Shown piece after piece: positions 24,671 to 33,023 of a stretch of 64,000 nucleotides of DNA; the stretch's first letter is position 1, and every line of letters starts with the position of its first letter. The notes below the pieces were generated by a model. It did no database searches. It saw nothing but the letters and a program-made list of their open reading frames with translations, and was not told where the DNA came from. Source of the stretch: Candidatus Poribacteria bacterium (lineage in GTDB: Bacteria > Poribacteria > WGA-4E > WGA-3G); the NCBI GenBank assembly GCA_022828145.1, contig JAJEJA010000072.1:22876-86875 (forward strand), written 5' to 3'. Both the position numbers and the translations under genes were made by a program.

Positions 24671-24793
24671 CTATAATTTATCTAATATTCGGCATATAAT
24701 AATTATTGAAAACAGTCCGACAAAGAACAGTATCGGATGGTTTCCAATAACAAAACTCAGACATATTGTGATCATCAAAATCATTCCACACAT
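24671..24793 (-). CDS. 40-residue membrane protein
   Basis: Starts MCGMILMITICLSFVIGNHP and continues ILFFVGLFSIIIICRILDKL: a single or hairpin membrane helix. It resembles residues 5-40 of the 72-residue protein at 23279. It starts three bases after the stop of the upstream gene, and its stop lies next to the ribosome-binding site of the downstream gene, which supports a real coupled frame. Function unknown. Confidence 0.4.
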   Translation of the reverse strand: MCGMILMITICLSFVIGNHPILFFVGLFSIIIICRILDKL

Positions 24794-24796
24794 TAT

Positions 24797-25309
24797 TTAA
24801 CTACCAATTGTAAATATCTTTTTGATAGTATCAATTGTTTTATTCTTTCCGCGAACAGATAATGTCCCTTCATCAATATTAGCTTCAAGACTGATCTTTC
24901 TATCGTTTTTATGTATTTCAATAAAACCCCGAAGGAATGTGCTGAATAATCCCATTACTGTTTGCCGAGCTGCTATAACTATTCTATACTTATCATCATT
25001 GTGATAATGGTTAATATGCAACATACCCCCATCACTACCTGAGCATATATTTACAAATCCATCATCTCCTGAGACAGTGATCTCTCCCCCATCTTCATCC
25101 CTTCCAATTTTAACTACATCTGAATATTCGGAATCATATATAGTTATAATAGGTTGACCATCACTGTCGAATATACCATTCCTCCTTCCAATGCGTGCTA
25201 CAATGTTATTATCATCATCTAAAATTTCAATCTCACGAACTCGTATCTTATTTTGTATCTCTACATCATTTTCAATTTTCATGATTTGTATCTGCCTTAA
25301 TTTTAACAT
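24797..25309 (-). CDS. beta-rich repetitive protein, unknown
   Basis: About 170 residues, many in alternating hydrophobic/charged beta pattern with Asp/Gly turns (ILDDDNNIVARIGRRNGIFDSDGQPIITIYDSEYSD, VKIGRDEDGGEITVSGDDG; shown in parts), as in beta-solenoid or carbohydrate-binding-like folds. No signal peptide. GGGG seven bases upstream favours ATG 25309 over a TTG at 25315. First gene of the three-gene minus-strand set. Not recognised. Confidence 0.5.
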   Translation of the reverse strand: MLKLRQIQIMKIENDVEIQNKIRVREIEILDDDNNIVARIGRRNGIFDSDGQPIITIYDSEYSDVVKIGRDEDGGEITVSGDDGFVNICSGSDGGMLHINHYHNDDKYRIVIAARQTVMGLFSTFLRGFIEIHKNDRKISLEANIDEGTLSVRGKNKTIDTIKKIFTIGS

Positions 25310-25342
25310 ATTCAAACCCCATTTTATTCATGGGATATTCAC

Positions 25343-25371
25343 TTGATTTTATACTGATTTTACGGTAAGTT
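25343..25371 (+). promoter_or_regulatory. TTGATT promoter, family copy 3
   Basis: TTGATT, 17 bases, TAAGTT, again beginning TTGATTTTAT. It drives the gene at 25402. Confidence 0.4.
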
Positions 25372-25401
25372 GTAGCAAATTACTAAAGGAGATTTACAAC
25401 A

Positions 25402-25704
25402 ATGTCATTTTTACCAAATGGATTACAATCAGAAATAAAACCAGAGCCAAAACCAGTATATGATGGATCTGATGTTATCTGTAATTCATGCCACAGATCG
25501 TGGCGAGATATTGAAAAAGAAAGATCCATCAACTCCTGTAAAACTTATATTAAACTTTGTGAAGAATATGAGAATTTTCCACCTCCATACGACCCTATTG
25601 CAGATGAAGCTATGGCTTATATGATTCGACGCGCTGCAAGATCAGAGTTAGAAGAATTTAAGTCATCTGGTGTCTGTTCCATGTGCTCTTCGCATTCTAA
25701 TTAA
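25402..25704 (+). CDS. small protein with split CxxC pairs
   Basis: 100 residues. CNSC (27-30) and CSMC (92-95) could together bind one zinc as a ribbon at the two ends of a helical middle (about 35-88). AAAGGAG precedes the ATG. Its 3' end overlaps the convergent gene at 25663 by 42 bases. Zinc binding is inferred from spacing only; function unknown. Confidence 0.5.
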   Translation: MSFLPNGLQSEIKPEPKPVYDGSDVICNSCHRSWRDIEKERSINSCKTYIKLCEEYENFPPPYDPIADEAMAYMIRRAARSELEEFKSSGVCSMCSSHSN

Positions 25705-25953
25705 TTCTTCACTAACTAAATGCAATTCGTCTGCAACCTTTTCAAGATTCGACACTGATACATCTCCTAATTTATCAGTGCCGAATCTTATTTTAATTAT
25801 TTCTATGTAAAGAATTGGAATAGGTGCATCAGGCCTTCTTTTCAAGATATCCTGAAAAAGTTTATAGCATTCTTGATATTGACCTTCTTTATACAATTGG
25901 ATTCCGTGCCGTATAGGCTGACCATTCTGCGCTTCGATTAATGGATTATTCAT
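25663..25953 (-). CDS. small TPR-like protein
   Basis: 96 residues with one good tetratricopeptide-like helix pair (GIQLYKEGQYQECYKLFQDI then RPDAPIPILYIEII) followed by a longer amphipathic helix. It resembles the helical-repeat proteins at 24319 and 26945. The palindromic operator copy at 26001 lies 48 bases upstream, so it may share a repressor with the 23180 operon. Partner unknown. Confidence 0.5.
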   Translation of the reverse strand: MNNPLIEAQNGQPIRHGIQLYKEGQYQECYKLFQDILKRRPDAPIPILYIEIIKIRFGTDKLGDVSVSNLEKVADELHLVSEELIRMRRAHGTDTR

Positions 25954-26000
25954 AAATTATGTATCTCCTTTTAATAAGCTGTTAGTTATTCTGACATCCC

Positions 26001-26021
26001 AAAGTGCTACACTAGCACTTT
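26001..26021. promoter_or_regulatory. palindromic operator, copy 2
   Basis: Identical AAAGTGCTA-N3-TAGCACTTT palindrome upstream of the minus-strand gene at 25953. The -10 here is less clear (ATAATG-like). Confidence 0.5.
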
Positions 26022-26132
26022 TCAGATTTCATTATCCTTGTAGATTACATAGCAATTACAGTGCAAATCCGAAGGACTTACACCGTAATATATTCTGATA
26101 AATTAATTATGAAATTGACTTAATTATTTAAT

Positions 26133-26612
26133 TCACGGAATTTCATCAACAGTTTCATCGCTTGGGACAGGTGGCACTCTGTCGATCTTCCATGTGCCAT
26201 CTTCTTGTTTGTGGGCAATAAAATCCCATGATTCATCTTGCATTATATCTATTAAAGGTGTTGCATCTACAACATCGCCACCCTCTTCAAACTGAATTAC
26301 ACTGATTGATCCATATAGTACACGATGCCTTTCTACTTTAAATTGAAAATCAGTGCCTTCCATAATGCATGAATCGCCTATTGAAAGGATATCGCCAACT
26401 CTGCAAATTCCATCATCTTTGTCAGTATCCCCATTATCGCCTGCACCAATTTCATTTGATTGATCATTGATTGCATCCGAATTATTTTCCATATCATCCA
26501 TACTTGATCCAGTGCTGCTAACCCTTGATGCAATTGAAGCTGGGTCCTCACTACAACCAATCATAACAGCTGCAATGATCGATAATAGGATAAGTTTCCT
26601 TAAAACAAACAT
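26133..26612 (-). CDS. lipoprotein, unknown
   Basis: 159 residues from the ATG at 26612 (GGAGGA six bases upstream). A type II signal peptide MFVLRKLILLSIIAAVMIGC ends in a lipobox, followed by an acidic Ser/Asp/Asn linker of about 50 residues and a C-terminal beta-rich domain including HRVLYGSISVIQF and ESWDFIAHKQEDGTWKIDRV. Probably an outer- or inner-membrane-anchored envelope protein. The linker composition suggests an extended tether. No family recognised. Confidence 0.65.
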   Translation of the reverse strand: MFVLRKLILLSIIAAVMIGCSEDPASIASRVSSTGSSMDDMENNSDAINDQSNEIGAGDNGDTDKDDGICRVGDILSIGDSCIMEGTDFQFKVERHRVLYGSISVIQFEEGGDVVDATPLIDIMQDESWDFIAHKQEDGTWKIDRVPPVPSDETVDEIP

Positions 26613-26756
26613 GCCGATTCCTCCATTCAGATAAGGAATAGCTGCTATCCCCCGCCAATAAAGAATCGACACTTCTGCAAATCTAATTGTCATTTAAGTA
26701 CTTGAGGTCCTGACATGAATTGTTTAGTAGGTCCGATTACGTACTGTAATAAATAT

Positions 26757-26785
26757 TTGACAATTCAATTTTCATGTGATACAAT
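26757..26785 (+). promoter_or_regulatory. sigma-70 promoter
   Basis: TTGACA, 17 bases, TACAAT. The transcript would carry the hairpin at 26832 and then reach the gene at 26945. Confidence 0.6.
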
Positions 26786-26831
26786 TAAATATAGCAAGGG
26801 ATAGCAAAAAACTATTCCGTTGTTACAAACT

Positions 26832-26868
26832 ATTGCAGGATTATCTTTAGCGAGGATTGTCCTGCAAT
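26832..26868 (+). promoter_or_regulatory. leader hairpin
   Basis: ATTGCAGGA pairs with TCCTGCAAT over a 19-base loop, followed by only TTT. It could be a leader structure or a weak attenuator for the 26945 gene. Confidence 0.45.
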
Positions 26869-26944
26869 TTCACATGCATAATTATAAAATATATTTTGAA
26901 ATTTGTCAAGCTAAAAGTTAAAAAATTTGAGAGGTAAGATAAAT

Positions 26945-27313
26945 ATGCATATCAGAGATTTATTGGAAACGCTTCAATACTTAGAAGGATCTAAAGACAT
27001 CTACACCTTCAATAATAAAGGTGTGGATTGTTGCAAGGACGGATTTTTTAATAAAGCTATAGGAAAGTTTAACTTTGCTATTACTTCTATATCAAAAGAT
27101 AATGATTGCATGCCACTCGAAATTGAACTTGCAACTGTATATTATAACCTAGCAATCACAAAGATTATATCTGCATGCTTTGATCTCAATCACTCAGTAA
27201 CTATATCTGTAAAATCTGAATTCAAATCAGGCGATGATTTTAAAAATAGATTAGAAATCATCGAGAATGCAATCAAGCAAATCCATCAGCTTAATCCGAC
27301 TAAGAACATCTAG
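26945..27313 (+). CDS. small TPR-like protein
   Basis: 122 residues from the ATG at 26945 with GAGG upstream. NNKGVDCCKDGFFNKAIGKFNFAI followed by YYNLAITKII fits one TPR unit and the start of another. The C-terminal third is amphipathic helix. It converges with and overlaps the gene at 27251 by 63 bases. Function unknown; likely a protein-protein adaptor by fold. Confidence 0.5.
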   Translation: MHIRDLLETLQYLEGSKDIYTFNNKGVDCCKDGFFNKAIGKFNFAITSISKDNDCMPLEIELATVYYNLAITKIISACFDLNHSVTISVKSEFKSGDDFKNRLEIIENAIKQIHQLNPTKNI

Positions 27314-27466
27314 CAAAGTAAGATCTTCACCAGATACCCCGATTGTTTTGCCTATCCTATTGCATACACTCTTTGCTTTTAATCTAGTATTCGGCTTTTC
27401 CAGCTCTTTGCTTGCCTCTAAACTTCTCTGCTCGCTATATGTAAGTCCTTGATTTTGATCTTCCAT
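27251..27466 (-). CDS. small protein, unknown
   Basis: 71 residues from an ATG with AGGAGG at good distance. Charged N-terminal half (YSEQRSLEASKELEKPNTRLKAK) and a helical C-terminus (LTLLDVLSRIKLMDLLDCILDDF). The strong ribosome-binding site supports translation despite the overlap with the convergent gene. Not recognised. Confidence 0.4.
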   Translation of the reverse strand: MEDQNQGLTYSEQRSLEASKELEKPNTRLKAKSVCNRIGKTIGVSGEDLTLLDVLSRIKLMDLLDCILDDF

Positions 27467-27719
27467 TATTAACCTCCTAAATAAAAGTTTAGTCAAATTA
27501 AATAATTTCTAAAACTGTCAGATAATGATATATAAATTATAACATATCGTAAACAAAAATTCAAGTTCAATACAACATAAATCCTATCCCGTTTCCAATC
27601 CAATCACGCTGGAATAATCAAAACACGTCTGCACCTGCATACCAAACACGCTGAAAACAAGAGAATCGACGGGTTCTCATCATCGAGAAATCCCCGTCAT
27701 TTAAGAGATGGAAATAGAT

Positions 27720-27748
27720 TTGACTTTGGAGTAATAGTGTAGTATCAT
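27720..27748 (+). promoter_or_regulatory. sigma-70 promoter
   Basis: TTGACT, 17 bases, TATCAT, upstream of the hairpin at 27764 and the gene at 27863. Confidence 0.5.
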
Positions 27749-27763
27749 TAACATCATAAGAGC

Positions 27764-27797
27764 GAACCGACAAGATTCACAACAATCCTGTCGGTTC
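27764..27797 (+). promoter_or_regulatory. leader hairpin
   Basis: GAACCGACA pairs with TGTCGGTTC, with inner GATT/AATC pairing, at the start of the predicted transcript. Confidence 0.5.
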
Positions 27798-27862
27798 TAA
27801 ATATTATGCAACTACCATTGCATGATTCACCTAAATATCATTACCACACAAGGATATATAAA

Positions 27863-28033
27863 ATGAATGAAAATGAATATTCAGGCGAAGAATTGATGGA
27901 GAAAATCATCAAGGTACTTGAATTTGAAAATAGAACGAATCGATACATCTCTGAAATGCTGAAAAAACTATATGAATTAAAGCAGTGCAGACTTGTCAAA
28001 GAACTATGCCCTATTTTCAATCAACTAAAATAA
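27863..28033 (+). CDS. 56-residue helical protein, unknown
   Basis: Short acidic/basic amphipathic protein (EELMEKIIKVLEFENRTNRY, then SEMLKKLYELKQCRLVKELC). AAGGA lies about ten bases before the ATG at 27863. Promoter and leader hairpin precede it. No family recognised. Confidence 0.4.
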   Translation: MNENEYSGEELMEKIIKVLEFENRTNRYISEMLKKLYELKQCRLVKELCPIFNQLK

Positions 28034-28377
28034 TTTTCAAAACCATCAATTAACATTATGCCATATAAAATAGAATTTATCAAACTTTCAGGATACAAAT
28101 GAAATTCCCAAAGCGACAAACAGTAAATCCATACCCTGTTTCCAATCCAAAACGCTGACGCTGCCGACTCGGGTCGATCCTGCATACCACAGACGCCAGC
28201 AAACCATGCGTGCTTCCAACATCAACTCGGGTCGGTCCTGGATACCCTGCACGCCGCCAAACCAGCACTGCTTCCAATCTAAGGACAATGCTATGCAAGC
28301 GGTCAGAAATCCCCGTATCTTTAGATCGGGGTCAGCGCGGTTAAAGTAGCAATCTCATCTTAAGATTATACCTTATT
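28034..28377. other. GC-richer non-coding segment, likely element relic
   Basis: Two ~58-base tandem units (from 28166 and from 28224) share ACTCGGGTCG, TCCTG, ATACC, ACGCC and GCTTCCAA. A hairpin ATCCCCG...CGGGGTC near 28308-28328 ends the block. Composition differs sharply from the AT-rich surroundings. No tnpB or tnpA is present; I take it as a non-autonomous IS200/IS605-type relic or structured RNA, with low certainty. Confidence 0.35.
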
Positions 28378-29760
28378 TTAAGTTTCATGTGGTAGGTTTT
28401 CTTCGCTGTTTTCTGCAATTTTCACAACAGCTGGCAGTAGACCATAAATACCCCAAAATGGAACCCCGATAGCATCACCATTTAGGAGATTGTTTACGAT
28501 GAAATGTACCAACAATGAAATTTCAGCTGCCATGAGACCAATGATTATGGATCTAAAAAAAGCATCCTTAATTCTTGTAAGTGCGCGAAATCCGTATTGC
28601 AGAAAAGACAGAATTAGCCACATCCAAATAACGAGACCTATGATCCCCATCTCTGCCATGACTTGAAGGTATTCGCTATGTGCACCTAACTGGAATTGCG
28701 CGATGTAGCTGCCAACGAGAGAGACATCCTCCTCATATAACATCGCAAAAGCCCCATAACCTTTTCCTAATATAGGACTTTCAAGGAACATTGTTGCTGC
28801 CTGTCCCCACCGCATGAGGCGTGCACGATTAGAAGCATAACCCACATCGACCGTAGTAGAAATTCTCTCAATGACAGCACTGTAGACACCTGGTAAGCTT
28901 AAACATACCAAGAGAATCAGGCCCACAGCACCGACAAACATTAACTTTTTGTGAGTAACGCCTCTACCTAACTGCAATATCATGAAACCGACAGCAATTA
29001 TTACTGAAAGCCATACCCCTCTTGAGAAGCACATAATCAATCCAAAACCAAAGCAAATTAGCCATCCTGTCCACAAGACACGGTCATATTGACTATTGTC
29101 AAAAAACAGACGACTGAGACAGATCAGGAAGAAGATAGCTGTAAACGAACCGTAGACAGAGTAGTTTGTAAAGGGTGAGGCACGAAAAGAACTTGTCCAC
29201 TGCCATTGGTCTATATTATAGAATAACACAATTATTGTCCACACAACAGCTAACGCAGCACTTGGGAATGATGCAATATATATACGTTTGAGCATCTGGC
29301 GATGTTGAATCACATCATAGACTACCAGACTGAACATGACATAAGTTGAAGCTCGTATAGCACCCTTTATCGTGCCGAAAAGGTCTGGTGTATTGACCGC
29401 AGATACGAAGGCAACAATAATGAATAAGCAGATTGGTAGTCGTAACGGAAATTTACTGCTTTCTGATTGTTTACCGAGGACATAGTTTACAATCTTTATA
29501 ATTAGATAGACTGCTGTCAGCATACCTAACAACGGTTCCGTTGGTGTTTGTATCTCAAGTAGATTTGGAATAATATAACGGAAAGAAAACGGTAGACAAA
29601 TTAGCAACACATAGATCGCTAATTCCATACTAATAAATACAAATGCACCTATTGCTGCTAATAAACAGAGGAGTGCAATAGGTGTTTCCGAATAGAACCC
29701 GATGATTACACCGAACACGAGGCAAATTAGAAGCAAAAGGGGAAACTTTACATGTTTCAA
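28378..29760 (-). CDS. O-antigen ligase/polymerase-like membrane protein
   Basis: 460 residues with 10-12 hydrophobic helices. The Wzy/WaaL-type region includes CFSRGVWL and, in the large periplasmic loop, GKGYGAF then AHSEYLQVMAEMGIIGL, where O-antigen ligases keep a functional His. Such enzymes transfer or polymerise undecaprenyl-linked glycans at the periplasmic face. No other glycan genes are adjacent, so ligase, polymerase or protein O-glycosylation roles cannot be separated. It follows the barrel protein gene by 20 bases on the same strand. Confidence 0.82.
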   Translation of the reverse strand: MKHVKFPLLLLICLVFGVIIGFYSETPIALLCLLAAIGAFVFISMELAIYVLLICLPFSFRYIIPNLLEIQTPTEPLLGMLTAVYLIIKIVNYVLGKQSESSKFPLRLPICLFIIVAFVSAVNTPDLFGTIKGAIRASTYVMFSLVVYDVIQHRQMLKRIYIASFPSAALAVVWTIIVLFYNIDQWQWTSSFRASPFTNYSVYGSFTAIFFLICLSRLFFDNSQYDRVLWTGWLICFGFGLIMCFSRGVWLSVIIAVGFMILQLGRGVTHKKLMFVGAVGLILLVCLSLPGVYSAVIERISTTVDVGYASNRARLMRWGQAATMFLESPILGKGYGAFAMLYEEDVSLVGSYIAQFQLGAHSEYLQVMAEMGIIGLVIWMWLILSFLQYGFRALTRIKDAFFRSIIIGLMAAEISLLVHFIVNNLLNGDAIGVPFWGIYGLLPAVVKIAENSEENLPHET

Positions 29761-29780
29761 GGATATCCAAAAGAGAGAAA

Positions 29781-30497
29781 TCAGAACTTAGAACTTATAC
29801 TAATGCCGATTGCAGTACCATCTAAGACAATATTGATGGGTTGATTTCCTGTCGTTTCAATAGTTTTGAGAAGATGCTTTAATTCAAGGTTGACTGATAC
29901 ATTCTTACCAAGTGTATATCTGTTTGTCTGATGTGATTTCCATTGCAGCAATTCATAGCCAAGAATTACATATCCTACTGTTGTTGTGGCATCATCTGTC
30001 AGTGCGATTCCACCTGCTGAAAGTAAATCGACAATGTCGCCATCGAAATTCGCTCTCATAGTACCAAAACCCGCTCCAAAATAGATTGGTATATAATGAT
30101 ATAAGAGGACAGGACGATAGATTAACTGATATGAGATTGGGACTAGGGTTGCTTTCAATGAAACAGCAGTCGGTGGTGGTGTATCAAGTTGTGCCTGCCA
30201 GTATCCAATTTCTAAACGTGAATCTAATTCAGATGTATGGTTGAATACTATAGATAGTGTTGACATGAATTCTGAAGGAACATTCTGAATACCAAATACT
30301 TGTAGTGTATCTGTTAGTCCTTCCAATGATGGTTTATATGAGTATAGAGAGAACTGTAGTGAAGAAGATTTGATGTATTGACCGAAGAAATTAATGTAAG
30401 TAGAAGAACTATCGGTTGTCGGTATTTCACGGGTTTCTCCTAATGAAAAACCAGTAGACAGACAAACAAGAAGCATTATGATTGTAATAAGACGCAT
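29781..30497 (-). CDS. outer-membrane beta-barrel-like protein
   Basis: About 238 residues from the ATG at 30497. The signal peptide is MRLITIIMLLVCLSTGFSLG. The mature part alternates hydrophobic and polar residues as in barrel strands and ends with aromatic Phe (SISSKF), the usual outer-membrane insertion signal. No specific family recognised. Lies between OmpA lipoprotein and O-antigen ligase-like genes, all on the minus strand. Confidence 0.6.
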   Translation of the reverse strand: MRLITIIMLLVCLSTGFSLGETREIPTTDSSSTYINFFGQYIKSSSLQFSLYSYKPSLEGLTDTLQVFGIQNVPSEFMSTLSIVFNHTSELDSRLEIGYWQAQLDTPPPTAVSLKATLVPISYQLIYRPVLLYHYIPIYFGAGFGTMRANFDGDIVDLLSAGGIALTDDATTTVGYVILGYELLQWKSHQTNRYTLGKNVSVNLELKHLLKTIETTGNQPINIVLDGTAIGISISSKF

Positions 30498-30605
30498 AGA
30501 ATCTACCGGTAAGTATATACACTCATAAGAAATAAGGATGCCCGTTGTAGGACATCCTAACACCTTCAGATATTATACCCGTGTAATAATAATAAGAACT
30601 TCCGA

Positions 30606-31478
30606 TTAGTTTGAACCAGAAGGGTTAAGAATGACTTCTACCCGTCGATTCATTGCTCTACCGGCGGTCGTATTTTGCGGTGCAACTGGGTCAGTATGTG
30701 CTTTTCCAATTGCTTTTATTCTGGCTGCGTCAACCCCTTTTCCTTTTAGGTATTTTGCAGCAGAATTTGCCCTTGATTGAGAAAGGTCCCAATTGCTTCT
30801 ATGGTTGCCGCTGAGAACTGGTGTGCCATCTGCATGTCCTACAATAAGTACTTCTGCTTCTGGATTTTCTAATATCTGTCCAACAATTCCATCAAGCATT
30901 TCTTTACCTTCTTTGGAAAGAACAGTATGTCCACTGTTGAAATTTACTGTTACAAGAAGCGTCGGTTTTGAAGCGACTTCTTCCTTAAGAATTAAGATGG
31001 CATCAGAATTTTCAGTTACCATTGCAGATAATTTCTTTACATCATCGGCTAATGCGCTGAGTAAATCAGAAAGACCTTTTACCTGGCTATTGGTTTTTGC
31101 GTCTTCAGCTTTTGCAAATTCCTGAACTTTCTCTACTTGCGTACTAATATCTTTTGTTAAAGCTGCACGCAGTTTTGCGTCTTCTTCTTTGGATTTCTGT
31201 TCTGCAGCAGCAATCGTATCTGCATCCCCTTGTTGTGAAGCGGCAATAGCTTCATCTTTCGCCTTAGAAATTGCCTCCATAGTTGCTTTGTTGTTCTGCT
31301 CAACTTTGGCATCTAATTTAGTAATTTCTGTTTTGATCTCGGTGTTTGACTGGTCAATCTGTGCCACATGTTCATTCTTCCACATTTCAAACTCTTCTTC
31401 GCTGAGTTTACCACAGCCTATGAGTATAATACTCATGAAAAGAAAAGCAGTAATAGAAAGTGTTCCTACGGTTTTCAT
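30606..31478 (-). CDS. OmpA-family peptidoglycan-binding lipoprotein
   Basis: 290 residues. A lipobox signal (MSIILIGC) is followed by a long Ala/Lys/Glu coiled coil (25-165) and an OmpA_C domain (about 170-285) with VNFNSGHTVLS, VGHADGTP and LSQSRANSAAKYL, including the Asp and Arg that bind diaminopimelate. It should tether the outer membrane to peptidoglycan, as Pal does, with the coiled coil as spacer. The coiled-coil insertion is much longer than in Pal, recalling Lpp-like stalks. Confidence 0.9.
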   Translation of the reverse strand: MKTVGTLSITAFLFMSIILIGCGKLSEEEFEMWKNEHVAQIDQSNTEIKTEITKLDAKVEQNNKATMEAISKAKDEAIAASQQGDADTIAAAEQKSKEEDAKLRAALTKDISTQVEKVQEFAKAEDAKTNSQVKGLSDLLSALADDVKKLSAMVTENSDAILILKEEVASKPTLLVTVNFNSGHTVLSKEGKEMLDGIVGQILENPEAEVLIVGHADGTPVLSGNHRSNWDLSQSRANSAAKYLKGKGVDAARIKAIGKAHTDPVAPQNTTAGRAMNRRVEVILNPSGSN

Positions 31479-31649
31479 GGAATTCCTCCAATATTGATGT
31501 GTAAACGGTGTAAGTTATATTTTTCACATAAGACGTGTTATATTATTTTAACACAATTTGAGTTTTAATTCAAAAAAAATTAAAATTATACTATTTCAGA
31601 TTGATAATACCTCTGGAAGTGTGATATTTCATAAACAGTAAATGCTGAT

Positions 31650-32009
31650 TTAATCGGGTTCAAGTACAAATTTAAGCTTATCTATTGCACGGTTTATCGG
31701 AAGTTCATAGAACTGCTGCAATTCCTTCAGTTCGTTTGCAATATCAAAAGCAACGAGTATTGGTATGCGTGTATGATCATAGCCTCTCTGTGAATATCTA
31801 TCTATTCGATTCTTGACATAAGTTATTAGAACATCAATGTCATCGGCAGTTAATTCATCTGTAGGCCTAATTGTATAGTGTGTGCCTAATATAACAAATC
31901 TAATAGATTGCCCGACTTGCTCAGTTTGGTTTTCATCATCACTTTGCTGTTCTTCCTGATTTTCCGTATTCTGTTCTTCTGTCTCATCTGTTTTCTGTTC
32001 TTCTTGCAT
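31650..32009 (-). CDS. zapA: ZapA-like cell division protein
   Basis: 119 residues. Residues 35-119 match ZapA: IRFVILGTHYTIRP, a helix, then ILVAFDIANELKELQQ and a C-terminal coiled coil. ZapA bundles FtsZ filaments at midcell. The first 33 residues are an unusual acidic Glu/Gln/Asp/Asn tail. AAGGA six bases before the ATG. It lies just downstream of aroE rather than in a division cluster. Confidence 0.75.
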   Translation of the reverse strand: MQEEQKTDETEEQNTENQEEQQSDDENQTEQVGQSIRFVILGTHYTIRPTDELTADDIDVLITYVKNRIDRYSQRGYDHTRIPILVAFDIANELKELQQFYELPINRAIDKLKFVLEPD

Positions 32010-32078
32010 TTCTGATCCTTTCTGATATAGTTTAGTAAATCCGTTTTCTTTGGATTATAGTAGACTACCGAATATGCA

Positions 32079-32960
32079 TTATGCAAGTGCAGCTCTCATG
32101 GTATCTACACACGGTTTAACACCTGTCCATCGCTCAAATGCAATTGCACCTTGGTGGACTAACATTCCAATTCCCCCTACAACGGCGCATCCTCTATTAG
32201 ATGCTGCTATTAATAACGTTGTCATTGGAGGAGTGTATACAATATCATAGACTGTTGTGCTTGACTGTATCCAATTCTCGTCTATTAATAGTGGATGTGT
32301 GTTATCCATAGTTGCAGATGTGGTATTTACAAGCAGTGTACATTCACTCACTGCGTATGACAATCTTGCGTCTGTTAGTCCCATACCGATTAGCTGGGTG
32401 ATGTTACCATCAGTTTCGTTGTTCTTATTTATTTTATCAGAAAGATCTTCAGCTAAAGCGATTGCTTTAGCCTCAGTTCGGTTTGCAATAGTAACTTTTT
32501 TTGCTCCTGTAAGTGTTAATGCGACAACAATAGCTCTTGCTGAACCGCCAGCTCCGATTACGACAACATCTTTGCCCTTAGGAGGAGATGCACCAGCTTC
32601 TTCCATAGCTTTTATGAAACCGGGGGCATCTGTGTTCTCACCATGAATTTCTCCATCACTGAAAGTCAATGTATTGACTGCACCGATAAGTTCTGCCTCT
32701 CTTGAAATAGATGTAAGAAATGGCATAACCAACTGTTTATGTGGTATGGTAACATTTATTCCAACTACATCTAACGCTCTGAATCCATTTATTGCGTCTT
32801 TAATGGCATCAACCTCTACATGAAATGGGACATAAACATAGTCGAGACATGCTTTAGAAATCGCAGCATTGTGCATCTGCGGAGAACGACTATGCGATAT
32901 GGGTGAACCAATCACCCCAATAACTTTCGTATGACCCGTAATTTGATGTGAGATGTCCAT
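32079..32960 (-). CDS. aroE: shikimate dehydrogenase
   Basis: 293 residues. Reduces 3-dehydroshikimate to shikimate with NADPH in aromatic amino-acid synthesis. Substrate-site box GSPISHSRSPQMHN, catalytic Lys in INVTIPHKQ, and ENTDAPGF are intact, followed by the Rossmann motif GAGGSARAI and NRTEAKA, whose Arg favours NADP. The length is typical of AroE. The ribosome-binding site is weak. Confidence 0.96.
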   Translation of the reverse strand: MDISHQITGHTKVIGVIGSPISHSRSPQMHNAAISKACLDYVYVPFHVEVDAIKDAINGFRALDVVGINVTIPHKQLVMPFLTSISREAELIGAVNTLTFSDGEIHGENTDAPGFIKAMEEAGASPPKGKDVVVIGAGGSARAIVVALTLTGAKKVTIANRTEAKAIALAEDLSDKINKNNETDGNITQLIGMGLTDARLSYAVSECTLLVNTTSATMDNTHPLLIDENWIQSSTTVYDIVYTPPMTTLLIAASNRGCAVVGGIGMLVHQGAIAFERWTGVKPCVDTMRAALA

Positions 32961-33023
32961 TTGACGATATAACTGAATTTTTTGTATGTAAGTGTATAAT
33001 ACTATTAAAGATTCGCCGTAATC

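Larger units (their letters stand above)
27467..27862. other. intergenic with possible IS200/IS605-end relic
   Basis: Around 27585-27715 the sequence turns GC-richer and contains TTTCCAATCCAA...ACGCTG and GAAATCCCCGTCATTTAAG, motifs that recur at 28139-28325. I read it as a degraded non-coding end of a tnpB-type element. The rest is the promoter and leader of the 27863 gene. Confidence 0.35.
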
